Assembly: GCA_964035795.1 (NCBI GenBank)
Contig: OZ038321.1
Span: 9,390,294-9,454,293 of the forward strand
Reading direction: 5' to 3'
From: Pterobdella sp. o SKG-2022
Lineage: Eukaryota > Annelida > Clitellata > Hirudinida > Piscicolidae
DNA length: 64,000 nt
Position 1 is the stretch's first letter, and every line of letters begins with the position of its first letter. Made by a program: the position numbers and the translations under genes. This document shows, one piece after another, positions 1 to 22,512 of this stretch. The notes beneath the pieces are model-generated. The model was not told the origin of the DNA. It saw only the letters and a list, made by a program, of their open reading frames with translations, and searched no databases.

Positions 1-50
1 ACTTCATAAAACAAAAAACATTGTGATTGTTCATAGACACACCCCCACAG

Positions 51-2891
51 ATGTGGGTGACTTCATAACCCAATTCCTCTTCTACACCACCTTCCTTGCA
101 CTCTGCTACAACTTTTTCAAGGTCCTTACATTTATGTCTTGGTATAAACCGATTGTTTAAATTTAATATAGTTTCTTTAAAATATGAGTATTTTTTTTTA
201 AACACGTTTATTCAACCTTATCACAATTCATTTTACTCATATTCCACCTTGGGAATTTTTTCAAATGTGACAGTATTTCATTGGATTTTTTCCACTTGAA
301 AGTCTGAGCCACTTTTGGTGTTTTACAATTAAAAAGCAAGCAAAAGTTCGACTGGCAGCATTCAGGGGTGCTTACAAAGGGATTAGGTCAAAAATTCAAG
401 GGGTTCACGATAGTGCTTAGGATGTGCTTGTCAAGCTTCGTAATAGTTTTGCGCAATATCATATATAGCTTAAAATTTAACACTTAGAAAAGGTTTCGTT
501 AAGTGAAAATATCGAAGTTTTAATTTGTGTAGCGAATTGAACTTTGAAATGCACAGGTTTACAGCACAGACCCTGGTTATTTGAAGTCGACCATCGAGCA
601 GAAGCTACAAGTACCCATCTTTAACTCCTCATTTCAAATAGCTCCACTATCGCATTTATTGTCAACTTTTATCAAGTATTTTTTAATTATTTTATCAATT
701 TTTCCTTTCTCAATATAATATTCATTTCTTAAGCACGCTTTTGTATAATTGTCAAATTCAACTGCACAACTATCTACATAATGAAAGAAAAATTTAAAAC
801 TCCATGAAATTTTTAGAGAGAAGGCTTATTAATGTTTGTTTTTTCAGACGATTTTGGACCTTTCCGAACGTCAAACGCTTAAATACGCCAAGTTCTGTCC
901 TACCTGCGTGCTGAGGTTTGCATCTCAAAATTCCAATTTTATGGATTTCATAATTAAATTTTTTTAAAATTTTGTTTTATTAGGTTTAAAATTACAATAT
1001 GCAATTTTTTCAAGTAATTACAATAAATAGCTAGTTCATTAGCCTGAATGATGCAAGAGTGGAATTAAATGCAGCATTACTTATCAATTGTTTATTATGG
1101 TTTGAAGTTTATTAAATTAAAAAAAAAAGTCTATATAATAGAAACAAAACACTGGTTTATTGAGAAACTCAATATACGAAGCTTTTCTTACATTATCAAG
1201 TACTTGATTAGCCAAAGTAAATACTGAAAATTATTTGAACACTAAAGGTAATTTTATGAAGTACAAAGCTTTTCGTTAACAAAGTAATATTATCAAGTAC
1301 GTTAAAATTCAAAGGTCTTTGTGTAATAAGTTTCTCAATAAGCCATAGTGTTTGTTTCTATTATATTGATTTCCGACTATTTTACGTCAACATTAAAAAA
1401 GTCATCATCTAATCATGATTTTAGTTTCATTTTGTATGATGAAGGTTATTAAGTAGATTTTAATGAAGTTATGTTGGATAAAAACTTAATTTGTCTATTT
1501 CATGCGATAATATAATACCATGCCAAGCACTAATTCATAAATGTGTTGAATGATAATAGGAAGCCATTGCGTTCGAAGCACTGCAGCATATGCGAGAAGT
1601 GTGTCTCCAAGTTCGACCACCACTGCCCCTGGGTGGACAATTGCATCGGTGAGATCATATTGACGTCGATCAGATGCTATAGTTCGATTTATGAAACATT
1701 CTTTATATATTTATATATAATATCCATCATGCAGGCGAAAACAACCACAGATACTTTGTGTACTACTTGTTTTTCTTATTTCTCATGATCAACTGGTACT
1801 TGTACGGGTCTTATCAATGTAAGAACAATCTTTGAATGGTTCTCTTCAAACACTTTAAATACAACAAAGCTGTAAACGACATCATCGCGTCTTTTTCTAT
1901 TCAGTCATTATCATTATAATAGCTGTTTTTACTGGTATATATTTTCTCTCGATTAAATGATCATTACGCAAAATAATGGATGCACTTATCACCTTCCAAC
2001 ACAGTCTTCCAGAACGTATGGGCATATGGGGATGAGAGCTTGGTGGTGCGGCTATGGAGCAGAGCCCACTCGTGTCCCTGGGTCTTTTGGATCTGCTGCC
2101 ATGCCTGCATTCACTTCTTGTGGGTCGGTGCTCTCCTGCTCTTCCAACTCTACCAGGTTTTTCACTTCTCTACATGCTGCGTTGAGGAATCAAATTTCAT
2201 TAATCACAAGTTCTTCATTATTTAATAAATCAAAACTTCATCATAATTTTTTTCATTTAGTGGAAAATTTAAGACTTTTCATTAATTTTTGGTTTTTCTT
2301 GTTCAACACTAGATCGATTGGTTAAATTTCATATGGTTGATTCAGATTAAACACTCATTAACTAAGCAACACGAATTGTTTTATAAGACTTGATAATGTG
2401 AGCTTGAATCACGAAAAGCTTCGTGTTTCTTAGTTAATAAAGGTGAAGGCTAATCCAGTTCAGGTTGAAATTTACAAATTGTTAACTCAAAATTGATTAA
2501 TTTCTAACATTGCGAAAACGTAAATAATAACACTTAATATTTAAATGTTTAATATAATTCAATTAGGCCATTTTATTCAAACCAGATCTCAATATTAGCT
2601 TCGACCACGAACGAAAGATTGAATTGTGCTCGTTATGAGCACTTCAAAACCGCCATTCCAAACAAATACCGGAGTCCTTTCAGGTCTGCTCTAATCAATC
2701 AGTTCTTTTCTAATTCTCAAATTAACAATCTTATTTTAAAGTTTATTGAAAGAGAATCTATATGTATGAACCACAACAGTCGAGGTGCCATGCAGAACCT
2801 CATCGACTTTTTCCATTGGAGATGTTTTGGTCTGTGCAGACCTTTGAAGAAAAACTGGAGTACTATCTATGAGTTTGACGTGGTAGTATGA
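51..2891 (+). CDS. ZDHHC17: ZDHHC17/HIP14-type DHHC palmitoyltransferase, C-terminal half (5' part outside window)
   Basis: Eight exons join in frame: 51-121, 557-610, 848-915, 1560-1648, 1735-1818, 2005-2156, 2586-2683 and 2780-2891 (TGA). The product would S-palmitoylate proteins at Golgi or vesicle membranes. Exon 1 is a membrane segment ([15 protein letters not shown]); exon 2 carries the TDPGY motif; exons 3-4 carry the Cys-rich domain, with CPTC and then DHHCPW at 1615-1632 (catalytic Cys 1624-1626). NHRYF and a membrane helix follow, then SCPWVFW with another helix, a TTNER motif resembling the family's TTxE, and [14 protein letters not shown] at the end. Motif order and the last 60 residues fit ZDHHC17/ZDHHC13 better than other DHHC enzymes. 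Both share this half; the ankyrin repeats that would separate them lie left of the window. NHRYF follows GEN, where vertebrates have an SGN or AGN type sequence. Intron 4 holds a foldback repeat. The gene converges on NMD3. Confidence 0.93.
1124..1375. repeat. Foldback element in ZDHHC17 intron 4
   Basis: The left arm (about 1124-1200) reads TATAATAGAAACAAAACACT, then TTTATTGAGAAAC, ACGAAGCTTTTC and ACATTATCAAGTAC. The right part (about 1262-1375) carries AAAGCTTTTCGTTA and then the reverse complement of the outer arm (GTTTCTCAATAAGCCATAG, TGTTTGTTTCTATTATA). The same arm recurs near 6385-6480 and 18415-18500. It looks like a non-autonomous hairpin or MITE-like element. No coding capacity is seen. 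Confidence 0.6.
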
Positions 2892-4153
2892 TGTGAAGAG
2901 AGGCTTCAAACATTTTGAAGTCACAAATCACATTATATGTAAATTTAAATCATCATTACAATTTTCGTAAAAATTAAGTTTGTTGGTAATAGAGGTTGAA
3001 CACTTCGGAACGATGATTCATCGCAAACCTGGAAAAGCTGGTTTTTCAAATAGCTGAACTAGGGCCTTCACAGCACACACATTTTGACAAAAATACAATA
3101 AAATATTTGTTCAAATAATTATTGATATTTTAATTTTATATAAAAATTTTTTGTGCATTAAGTTTCCTTAAACACATAAAAATGTATAAAATCTAATAAT
3201 CCAATTCAAAAAATTGATGAACCGCTGATCAGCAAATAATAAATGGACCAGACACAAATTTCTTTTGAAAACTTGAGTACTTGCTTGTTAAGGCAAGTTC
3301 TGCTTACGAAATCTTCAAGAAAACTTTTGTGTTTAGTTCATCATACAGCGATATTTGCAGCGTTCAAGAGCGATTTAAAAAGCGAGTTTTTGCGGGTTTG
3401 GTGGCACGCCAAGGTAAATAAGATCTTTGCTGTAGAAATATATTGAAATACGCCAAACTGGTTGATTTCATTATTAATTTTGTTTTACTTTTCAAACTGG
3501 GTTATTTTTATGTTTTACCTCCTCATTTGAATCTTTTTATCATGCCACAATCTAAACCGAAAGCTTCCAGCGAGTCTTGTTTTTGCTGACTTTAAAGGTG
3601 AATATGTAAATAAGTTTTTTTTTTAAATTTATAAGTCTAAACTATTCAAATAATTTTTTGAGTTTGTTAAAGTGTGTGCAAATTTGAACTTTCAGGCATT
3701 TGAGCAGGCAGTTTTGCCTGGTTTGCAATGAATTGTCCCTCCTGTGCGTTCAATGTAATTGATAGCTGAATAAATTGGCAACGCGCTGGTTAAGACTCAT
3801 TATCACTTGGTTTCGGTTTATTATTTTGTTATTATGTATGTAATCTTGCTATTTTTTTAATTTATTCTATTTTTAACATTTTTTACGTAGCTTTATATAA
3901 ATCATTTGTACTGTCATATTGCTTACATTGAATTGTGGTCTCATAAGCTTTCATGCCTATTTTGAATTTATGGAACTTCATAGATAATAGATTTTGAGTT
4001 ATCATTATACGCGTTTTTTTCTCAACATTCCTACAAATATTGAATTGTACATTCTAGAATGATATAACAGTTTTAAATTTGTGTTTAGGCGTAAAATCAA
4101 TAAAAATTTTAAAATTGTTTATTCAACAAAGCTCTTGAAGTTCATGTTTGAAT
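2892..4153. other. Intergenic spacer between convergent ZDHHC17 and NMD3
   Basis: AT-rich DNA between two stop codons. I see no exon, RNA gene or classifiable repeat. Both 3' UTRs must lie here. Confidence 0.6.
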
Positions 4154-14671
<10,518 letters not shown>

Positions 14672-15116
14672 TTTTAAATAATTTAATAAGTGTATTAAAT
14701 ATTTTTTATATTATATTTTTTTTATTTAAAAAAACGAAAATGAAACAAACGTGTCTTTTAACTTTTTCACTTTTAAATAAAAGGTTTTTGATATTGCTAA
14801 TGACTTACAAATTTCTAATATTATTCTTCATTCATTCGAAATCATCAAAAAATACTATAAAACACCATTTTATAAAGAATTTTTTATTGATTAATTTATT
14901 GAAAAAATTTTAGAACAGTGTTTATGTTAATTAAGTTAGATTGGAGTTTTCTGATGATAACATTCTTTTATGTAAATATCAATCATATTATATATTATAA
15001 TTTTTGTAAACATCATTGGTATTAAATGGAAACCTTTTATTAACATAGAAGCGTTTGAAAAGACTGATCTCTATTAAGCATAACGATAGAAATCAATTGA
15101 GGTGATTTTTTTATAA

Positions 15117-15800
15117 CAAAACAGTTAACTAAAATTATATAAAAAAAGGTCTGTTGTTTGAAACAAAAGCAACCATAATAATACTCATATAATGAAATTT
15201 AGAAAACGGAGTTGACTTTATGAATGTATAAAAATAATCAAATCTGTGATAATAAACGAAAAAATATATGTAGATAAAACTTCAAATAAAATATTTTGAG
15301 TGATCAAATGTTTATTTTAGACAAAATTTGAACAACTTCATTGTTTTCATCTTTTTTCTTCAATGGGACTTCCACATCATCACAATTGAAACCAGAAATT
15401 GCTTATCTTTTTCTTTATTGTTACATTTTATTATATTAATTAAATGATGATATTTTTTTTTTATTTTTTATAGAATTTTCATCCAAGCAATGCCAGCCTT
15501 TATTACTTCCAAAAAACCATGAAGTGTTTATCTTTGTAATTTTTGTTGTTGCATAAGATAAAATTGTTGATGTTCATAATTTATTTTCTTTCTATGTAAA
15601 GCAAAAAACCAGAAATCATCCCAAAAGAACTAGTTATTGTATGCTATTGTAATAAGTTATCGAATTTTGAAAGAAATTGTGAAATAATTTTTAATAATAA
15701 TATTTTGACATTTTAAACTGAATTATGTAGTTTTTAAGTATAAAAATCGACTGTTCGAGTCCCCATTATAACTTCGACAGGCCACCTTCATCGGCGCCAA
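15117..15800. repeat. Unclassified dispersed repeat R1, copy 1 (inverted relative to 42078-42752)
   Basis: About 684 bp that match the reverse complement of 42078-42752 almost throughout. Examples are CAATGGGACTTCCACATCAT, the CATCCAAGCAATGCCAGCC stretch, CATGAAGTGTTTATCTTTGT and the end GGCGCCAA. No open frame of note is present. The end nearest 15800 carries TTCGAGTCCCC and a GGCGCC palindrome, which could be an LTR or primer-site junction or a SINE-type B box; I cannot decide. It lies in the spacer between NMD3 and HSPE1. Confidence 0.8.
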
Positions 15801-16690
15801 ATAATTTGATATTAAATAATGGAAGAATCGCCATTACCATCCCTTTATATACAAAAAATATAAAGTACCCTTGAGTGAAATTTGCGAAAGAGATTTTAAG
15901 TTTTCAGATTGGAATCTTAATTATCTATATTTCATGGAAAAAACTATTTTTTTAAATTAATTACCAAATCTTTGCAATTGCTTGTCAAAAACCACTTTCT
16001 TCTTTTTTGTGTCATTTTTTTCTGCTCGCTCCAGGTGTGTTTCACAGAGTTTTTCAATTTTTCTCTAAAGATTCAAGGTCAAAAGATGGCTCGTGATGTT
16101 GCTGAACGTTTTTGGCAGGCCCATTTTGTTTTGATTTCATTTTTTTTGGTAGCTGGTTGGTTTTCTGTCATAAATAATGTTGTTGCTGGTGTGATTTCAA
16201 TGGATTCGTAAAACTTTTCGTAAACGTATTGATAAAGGTCAGAAGTTTTTCGCGTTGTCCTCTTGGATTTTTATATCTTTGAATTGTGCATAAAGACAGC
16301 ATTAACGTTTGTGGTGACTAAACAAAGTTTTGTGCGATTAGTAATATTATGGGCATTCCAGATGCTTCTCAGCATAGCAAAAAGTGATGACGTAGGATAG
16401 CCTTAATTAAATTGTAAAGTCAACAAACACAAAGTATTTATTCAAAAACAGACACGAAGCTTTTCGTGAGTCTAGCTTACATTATCGCTTGATAATAAAA
16501 AGTTGCAAAAATTTTCCTCTTTATACTTGTTCCTGATACTTATAAGAGGTAATCATGTGTTATGTGCGATAATAATTGCAAGTAAGGATCGATTGATAAG
16601 GGTATATATAATTATGAAGTGAGGTTATGACATGATAGAAGAACTGACAGTGTACGTAGGTAACTATGCTTTTAATTGCCAAACGATTAG
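15801..16690. other. Spacer with no supported gene
   Basis: AT-rich. A GAAGCTTTTCGTGAG motif at 16453 belongs to the foldback motif set. A 79-codon open frame at 15972-16211 shows no recognisable domain and I do not call it a gene. Confidence 0.5.
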
Positions 16691-16699
16691 GTGATGCAA

Positions 16700-18180
16700 A
16701 GTAAGCGACTTGATGTCTACTTGGTCATTTTAATAGGGGTCACTGAGCTTTGATGTGGTATGCTTCCAGCATCTTTCTTTTGCTAGCAATAAAGTGGACT
16801 CTGTCCAGAATGCTCTAAATGAACCTGTGGTTAGGATTCGCAATGAAATGCTTGGAGGGTTCTGAACTGCCTTTGCCAGATTCGTGTTCTGTCCGTCTAA
16901 TTTTTGAATCCTTCAGGTTTTCACCAAGATAAGTACTCTTGCATGAGCATTCCTCTTTACAGATCACATGGTGGTGATATGTCAGTTTGCCCTTGATCGG
17001 GAAGAGAGTGCAGATATTGGTGTTGAGCCATGAATACGAAATCTTGATGCTGTGTTTCGTATATGACTAAACTTTATCCATGAACTTTATGATCACGCTT
17101 TTTTTTTTGAGGGCAAAATGGAATCTTAATGTAACCATTAGATCTTTCCTCAAAAAAGCCCGTTGGAATCAGAATCTTTTCTTTGGGAACCGAGAACTTG
17201 TTAAACTCACACATTATCTATGTAAGTAACCAGCTTTGGAGGACTTTGACTTTATTGTATTAATTTCGAGGTCGAAATCGGAGCCAATAGCCTTTGCTCT
17301 ATGCAGTTCACCCATGATGACACTCAGTTGTATTGGAGCGCTACCTGTGATGAGAAGTGAAAAGGTATCTTATTGAACTTATTTACGACTTGAAAGCTAT
17401 AAGAGCAGTCTTTTTTGTTTAGCAGTTGAGTATCCAAGAATTTGGAAGGGTTTTCTTCAATCGTCAGCTTGATGTTGGGACGGAACGCGTTCAAAACCTT
17501 AAAGAGTTTGTCTTCTACCTTTTTCGTTCTGTGGACAAATGTTTAATCTACATATATAATGTAGAAGATTGGTGAGACAGGTACCAACATCTGCTCTTCC
17601 ATGTCATTTAGAAAACACCCTGAAAAAACCACCGACAAAGGACCTCCCATTGCGACACCATCTATTTGCTTGTATAGGCGTCCGTTGGTTGAAAAGATAA
17701 TCTCTGTGGTAACTTTTTAGCAAATTAACAAAAGTTGCTTTTTTGCAGATAGGGATAGTTTCTTGTTAACATAGATCTGCCTACAGATGTAATCAATGGT
17801 TTTGTCAATAGGCACATTTGTGAAGAGCGATTCAACATCGTAGCTAACATTTTCCTCGTCTGGAGATCTGGGCGGTATGCTGCTAAGGATTTTCGAAAAC
17901 AACTATGTGCTCCAGAAATATACTTGTTGTCTGCTATTGGTAGTAAGTACTCAACCAGAACCTTACTTGCGTTGTAATAAAAAGTATTAGTTTAATTAAT
18001 TATAGGTTTCAATTTCAAACTTCCAAGGGTAATTTTTTGGATTGAGACCACCTTTTGTGTTGTGGCTGTAGCAAAGATTCTCCCTGGTTGGTTGAAAGAG
18101 GCACGCATGGTTTCATCATCTGGGTGGTTCTTGAAATGACGTGAGAGAAAAAACTGGATATATAATTAGAATAATTTTTT
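16700..18180 (-). mobile_element. Penelope-like retroelement remnant (RT plus GIY-YIG-type endonuclease)
   Basis: The minus strand carries a Penelope-type RT: VSYDVESLFTNVPIDKTIDY near 17830, then DGVAMGGPLSVVFSGCF near 17640. Further downstream, near 16960, is CKEECSCKSTYLGEN, which fits the Cys-rich linker and the start of the GIY-YIG endonuclease that typical Penelope-like elements have after the RT. The frame is broken several times (for instance the YVDD region near 17560 is lost), so this is a dead copy. A tRNA-derived SINE lies at its upstream edge (18209). A second, different Penelope-like fragment is at 57950-58345. Confidence 0.78.
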
Positions 18181-18208
18181 TGACTTTTATTATCACTCAA
18201 TTATGTAA

Positions 18209-18300
18209 GCTTTTATAGCTCAGAAGTGGAGCATTAGACTATTCAAAAATTACCGGGTTTGATCCCGCGTGGGCCGACATTAAGTACACAAGGAGTAGCG
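18209..18300 (+). mobile_element. tRNA-derived SINE, truncated copy
   Basis: The head reads TATAGCTCAGAAGTGGAGCA (A box) and GGGTTTGATCCCGCGTGGGC (B box), then CCGACATTAAG. Only the start of the body is kept. A degraded second piece (GTTGAGCTAACGAAACCCC, then TGGGTCGATC) follows at 18314-18348. Confidence 0.75.
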
Positions 18301-18404
18301 CTCTGTGAAACATCTGTTGAGCTAACGAAACCCCAATATGGGTCGATCTTAAAAAAAATATGTAAGCTAGACTTACGAAAAGATTTGTCCGTTTTTTAAA
18401 TAAT

Positions 18405-18500
18405 ACTGTGTTTGTTATAATAGAAACAAACACTAAGGCTTATTGAGAAACTAAATATATGAAGCTTTTCGTAATAGTATCTTGCATTATCTAGTGCACC
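18405..18500. repeat. Copy of the GAAGCTTTTCG foldback family (single arm)
   Basis: Reads ATAATAGAAACAAACACTAA, then GGCTTATTGAGAAACTAAA and GAAGCTTTTCGTAATAG, then CATTATCTAGTGC. This is closely alike to the left arm at 1124-1200. Only one arm is evident. Confidence 0.5.
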
Positions 18501-19264
18501 TGTCTCGCGAATTAACTTTAGTGTATCACAGTATGCCATCTTGTGGTTTACGCTTCATGTTTTGGAGGTTTCGCAGTACTCCTAATGCAAAAACTAAGCT
18601 TAATCTTTTTCTGCTTGAGTTTCTAATTAGAGCTAAGTCCAAAACCATAATCTCTTCGTTAGTTTACTTATGTTTCAAAAACTAAATAACAGAGTTTTGT
18701 TTTTTACCCCAATAAATTGTTTTTTTAATCGACCTTGTCAAAGGTTCAAATATTATTTTGTGTATCATTCTTACAAAAATTTATAATAGGCGATTACGCA
18801 GTCTTCGTGTTCTATACGAACTATGAAAAATTTTATGTAATTAAGATGTATATATCGTTGGACTTAGAAGCATAATCCACTGATCAAAGTTTAAAAAGCG
18901 TTTTTCTAGATAACCGCAAGAACCTAGACGTAGAAGCGACTCTTGAGGGAAAGTTACCAAGTTGAAAAAAAAACAAACCATTGAAAAAAACTAGTCAAAA
19001 GTATTGTTACTTGATGATAAACAGTTTAAAAATTTTAATAGCTTTCATGACATTGAACACAGCGAGATCATTTACACAATTGATCCTAACTATGACCATA
19101 GATTGCTTGATGCCATGATATTTAACCCAGTTTTATTCCTGATATGCTGAGAATGACCATTTGTATATATAAAAACTACATGGATTGAATGATAACTATT
19201 TGTGGTACTTTTAATCAATATAAAACTATCAAAATTGTTCTGATCATACACTAAATCAGACTAA

Positions 19265-19857
19265 TTATTCATTGATTTTTCCAAGAATATCTGAATTTCT
19301 GAAGAGGTAATATTCCTGCAAATTTTGTTTTAATTTTTGTCAAATATGAATAGTAATTAAAGATAGTATTAGCGGACCTTATCTTCAATATTGACCTTTG
19401 TACCTCCATATTCTGGTAAAAGAACTCTATCTCCCACAGATACATTTAATGGTATTAATTTCCCCTCCTGTTAAAGTTGAAATGATAATATGCAAAAATC
19501 AGAAAAAAATTAATTTTCAATTTTAATTTAATCAAAATGAAATATCCATACACTGTTTCTTAATCCCTCTCCAACTGCTACAACAGAAGCATCTAGAACT
19601 TTTCCTTGAGACTTTTCTGGCAACAGTACACCACCTTTTGTTTTGGTCTCAGCAGCAAACTTCTGAACCAAAACACGATCAAACAAAGGAACAAATTTCC
19701 TTACTACGGCTGTCTTAAAACGTTTCAAGATAAATTACTAGTTCGTCATTTAAATTAGAATTAATACCGATGAAAACAACAAAAAATTAGACAGTTTTGT
19801 ACAAATGAACAAAAAAATAAAATTGAAGTTTGAAACATAGATAATAACGCATACCAT
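19265..19857 (-). CDS. HSPE1: HSPE1, mitochondrial 10-kDa co-chaperonin (HSP10/GroES family), complete
   Basis: Coding exons: 19857-19855 (ATG only), 19713-19552, 19467-19378 and 19315-19265 (TAA), total 101 aa (human 102). HSP10 forms the heptameric lid of HSP60 in the mitochondrial matrix. Visible are RKFVPLFDRVLVQKF, the mobile-loop region ETKTKGGVLLPEKSQGKVL, VSVGDRVLLPEYGGTKV and a final YYLFRNSDILGK, all in GroES order. The start codon is placed immediately before a GTATGC donor, so exon 1 supplies only Met and the protein begins MTAVVRKFVPLF, close to family N-termini. An in-frame ATG at 19726-19728 would give a slightly longer product (MKRFKTAV) but reads through the acceptor. The gene shares a 246-bp divergent promoter region with VPS25. 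Confidence 0.96.
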
Positions 19858-20103
19858 TTTACGGAGCGCACGAAGAAGAAGCCGGGATTAGAAAACACTG
19901 ACCTTTCCCACACGTGAGCGTGTATATGAAAATACTAGAAACTTTGTTTGTAGCGTTTAATTTATTTTAAAAATAAAAAAATTTTTCCAAATTTTTATTT
20001 TTGGATAATAAATAAAAATAATTAAAAATTAAATAAATAATAATTTGCTAGGTTCAATTTTTAAAAACAAAAGTAAACCTATACTAAAATAATAAACCTG
20101 AAA
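19858..20103. promoter_or_regulatory. Putative bidirectional promoter between HSPE1 and VPS25
   Basis: Only 246 bp separate the two start codons, which point away from each other. The HSPE1 side has a more GC-rich stretch (about 19860-19920, including CACACGTGAGCG with an E-box-like CACGTG) before AT-rich DNA. No TATA box position can be assigned with confidence. The arrangement, not a motif, is the evidence. Confidence 0.6.
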
Positions 20104-22512
20104 ATGTCAGAATTTGAATGGCCGTGGCAGCATTCATTTCCACCTTTTTATACGTTTGTAATAGATTTTTCATTTTTTAATTATTCTTTTTTTTATTCAT
20201 AAAAATACGAACACATAATATTATCTTTATAGAATACAACCAAATTTGGCAACGCGTCAAAAACAGTTAGAAGCTTGGTGTGAGCTCGTTTTGGAATTTC
20301 ATCGATTTTATCGGATATATTGTCTCGATGTCACTGAAGCCTCTAATAAACCGCTTTTTAATAACAAGACACTCAACAGTAATTTTATCTGTTTATGAGT
20401 TGTGTAATTTTATTTGTACGTTCACATAAAATAATAATCAAATTTTTTTCATAATATTACTTTTAAAAAAATTATTGCATATATTTGTTATTTATATTTT
20501 CTAAATAATAATCTGAAACAAAATGTCATAAATGAATTCATTCCCAGGTAATCATTAAATATAACTTTATCAGTAGTGTAAATGACATAATCCTGCTAAT
20601 TCAAATCATTGGTGAATAGTGATAAAATGCATTCAACTTTAAATTTTAAACAGGAAAAATTTCTATGGAGTTTATATATACCATTTTGGAGCAATTGAGA
20701 AAAAAAGGTTGATTTTAGAATAAAATAAATTTTCAATTATTAGACTTTGTAAGTTACTTTTTATTTCAAATAATTAAGGTAACATAGACTGGCTGGACAA
20801 GGAAAAAAAGCAATGTTTGGTTCTATGGAGGAGTTTGCCTGAATGGGCATCAATTATATATGCCTGGGTTTGTTTTCTGGCATATAAATTTTTGAAAAAA
20901 GACTTTCAAGAGTTCAAATGGTATTTTTTTTCACTATTATTAAGATTATTAATATTATATGGTCTTGAGCATGATGTTGAATTACACCCAAGTAGTTCTG
21001 GGCATGACGTTGAACTGCACTGAAGATAGCATTTCTAAATTAAGACTGCTTTCCTGTTATAACCTGGATAACAGTAGACTTCGGTAGCAGGTATCAACAA
21101 ACTGGTATCGTTGTCATTTGGCTTGGCAGAAGATCATTCTTTTTTGACAAGAGCAAGGCAAACTGCCCAAGTGTGGGAACAGTGGCTCTTGAAATTCGAT
21201 AATTTCAAGTTGGACGTTAGCTTGGACTGACAGTTTTATAAAAATTTCATCCAAACTAAAATGGTTTTTAACAAATATTTTTACTCTAAAGTAGTACTCA
21301 TAATCGTACTAGTAGTGCTTTGGGTTTGACTGACTTCCTGATGTGGAACGTAGAGGCTGACTCAGGCAAATTAAGTGAGCACCCAGAAACGGAGTTCAGA
21401 GTAGCTTCTTTGAATGTGGTTAGTTTGAAAAGCACAGGCAGTAAAGTGGTGGAGACTATGTCTCGGAGAAGAGTGGACATTTGTGGAATCCAAGAACATA
21501 CATAGGCTGGTGGCACCAAGTCAAATCAATCCCGCATTTTGAAGGACAAGAATTTAGCTTATAAGTTTCATTGGTGTGGCAATAAGTCAGGTGCTGGATT
21601 TCTTTTGGCAGAAAAATGGACACATAATGTTTTTGAAGTTCAACAAGTACAGAGAATATTTGGTACCTCTCCTTGATAATGTTAGTTCATGTTATGAAAA
21701 GCTTTGTGGAATAGAATAAACTCCAAAGTGTTTTTATTTAAACATTTATGTTTGGCACAAAGAATTAAAAAGTAAATTAAATTCAAAAATTGTTTACCAT
21801 TTTGATCAAGCTATTTCACCGGATATAGTTTAAAGTTGATTGAGAAGTTAAATTCATGCTTTTTTTTACCTCAAGAAATCAAGGATATCTCATTTGTGTT
21901 GTGAAAAATTATAGAGTAGCGTGGCTTGAGTCAAACCACTTGTTTAAAAGATCTGATCATTTTGTAAACTTCATATTTTTAATGTCTTTGGTACCAATTC
22001 CTAGGTCTTGATTTTTTTTCATTCACCTGTACCATCTCTGTCCTGGACTTCATTGAAATATTATCACCTTGGTGATCCTATAAAGGTGTTTCTTGTTAGC
22101 TTAAATTTTCACCATTTTTGCAGTCTTGTCTATGGGATCTCTTTGAAAAATTTTCATATAAATTGATACTATTATTGTGACATAAATTCTTGCAGGCCTC
22201 AGATAGTGGTCAATTGAACACCGTGTGCACGCTTTATGAGATTATTCAGGGAGATTACACTGCAGGGCAAGGTTGTTCTTGTACTTATGTTGAAATTTAT
22301 ATCATTTCAGCAATTAGGTTATAATTTTTTTGTCTTTGATAAATAACATATGTTTACGTGTGTTTATTTGAAATATTGAACAAATAACTTTAGAATTCCA
22401 TGGGTTGGACAAAGAGGTACTACTCAGAGCTTTAAGACATCTTGAATCGCAAGGAAAAGCTCAAGTTATTTTGATGGAGGGTAGTGAGGGTGTTAAGTTC
22501 ATCGGATCCTGA
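20104..22512 (+). CDS. VPS25: VPS25, ESCRT-II complex subunit, complete
   Basis: Six exons: 20104-20153, 20233-20378, 20654-20707, 20779-20867, 22196-22271 and 22394-22512 (TGA), total 177 aa (human 176) with consistent phases. VPS25 is the two-copy arm of ESCRT-II (with VPS22 and VPS36) that recruits ESCRT-III during multivesicular body sorting at endosomes. The N-terminus MSEFEWPWQHSFPPFYT holds the PPxY-type motif that family members use to contact VPS22/VPS36. TRQKQLEAWCELVLEFHRFY, PLFNNKTLN and ILEQLRKKGNIDWLDK follow, then WRSLPEWASIIYAW, and the second winged helix ends FHGLDKEVLLRAL and GVKFIGS. Intron 4 (20868-22195) carries LINE sequence on the same strand. Confidence 0.97.
20975..21660 (+). 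mobile_element. LINE 5' region and APE endonuclease fragment in VPS25 intron 4
   Basis: From about 21330 the + strand reads FRVASLNVVSLKS, then VVETMSRRRVDICGIQEHT, KFHWCGNKSGAGFLLAEKW and FEVQQVQRI in several frames. This is the start of the APE-type endonuclease of LINEs. Upstream, 20975-21250 matches 54493-54745 (for example GGATAA..AGTAGA.TTC and TCGATAA.TTCAAGTTGGAC), so that part is likely the element's 5' UTR. It is truncated before the RT and dead. Confidence 0.75.

Noticed and set aside
15972..16211. 79-codon open frame with hydrophobic start
   Set aside because: No domain, no splice context and no conservation evidence; length is expected by chance here.
16440..16510. Hammerhead ribozyme, as often found in Penelope-like elements
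   Set aside because: I could not find a CTGANGA...GAAA core with the required stems near either end of the element.
19726..19728. Alternative HSPE1 start (MKRFKTAV)
   Set aside because: It would read through the TTTTAAG acceptor. The ATG at 19855-19857 directly before a GTATGC donor gives a better N-terminus, though the alternative is not excluded.
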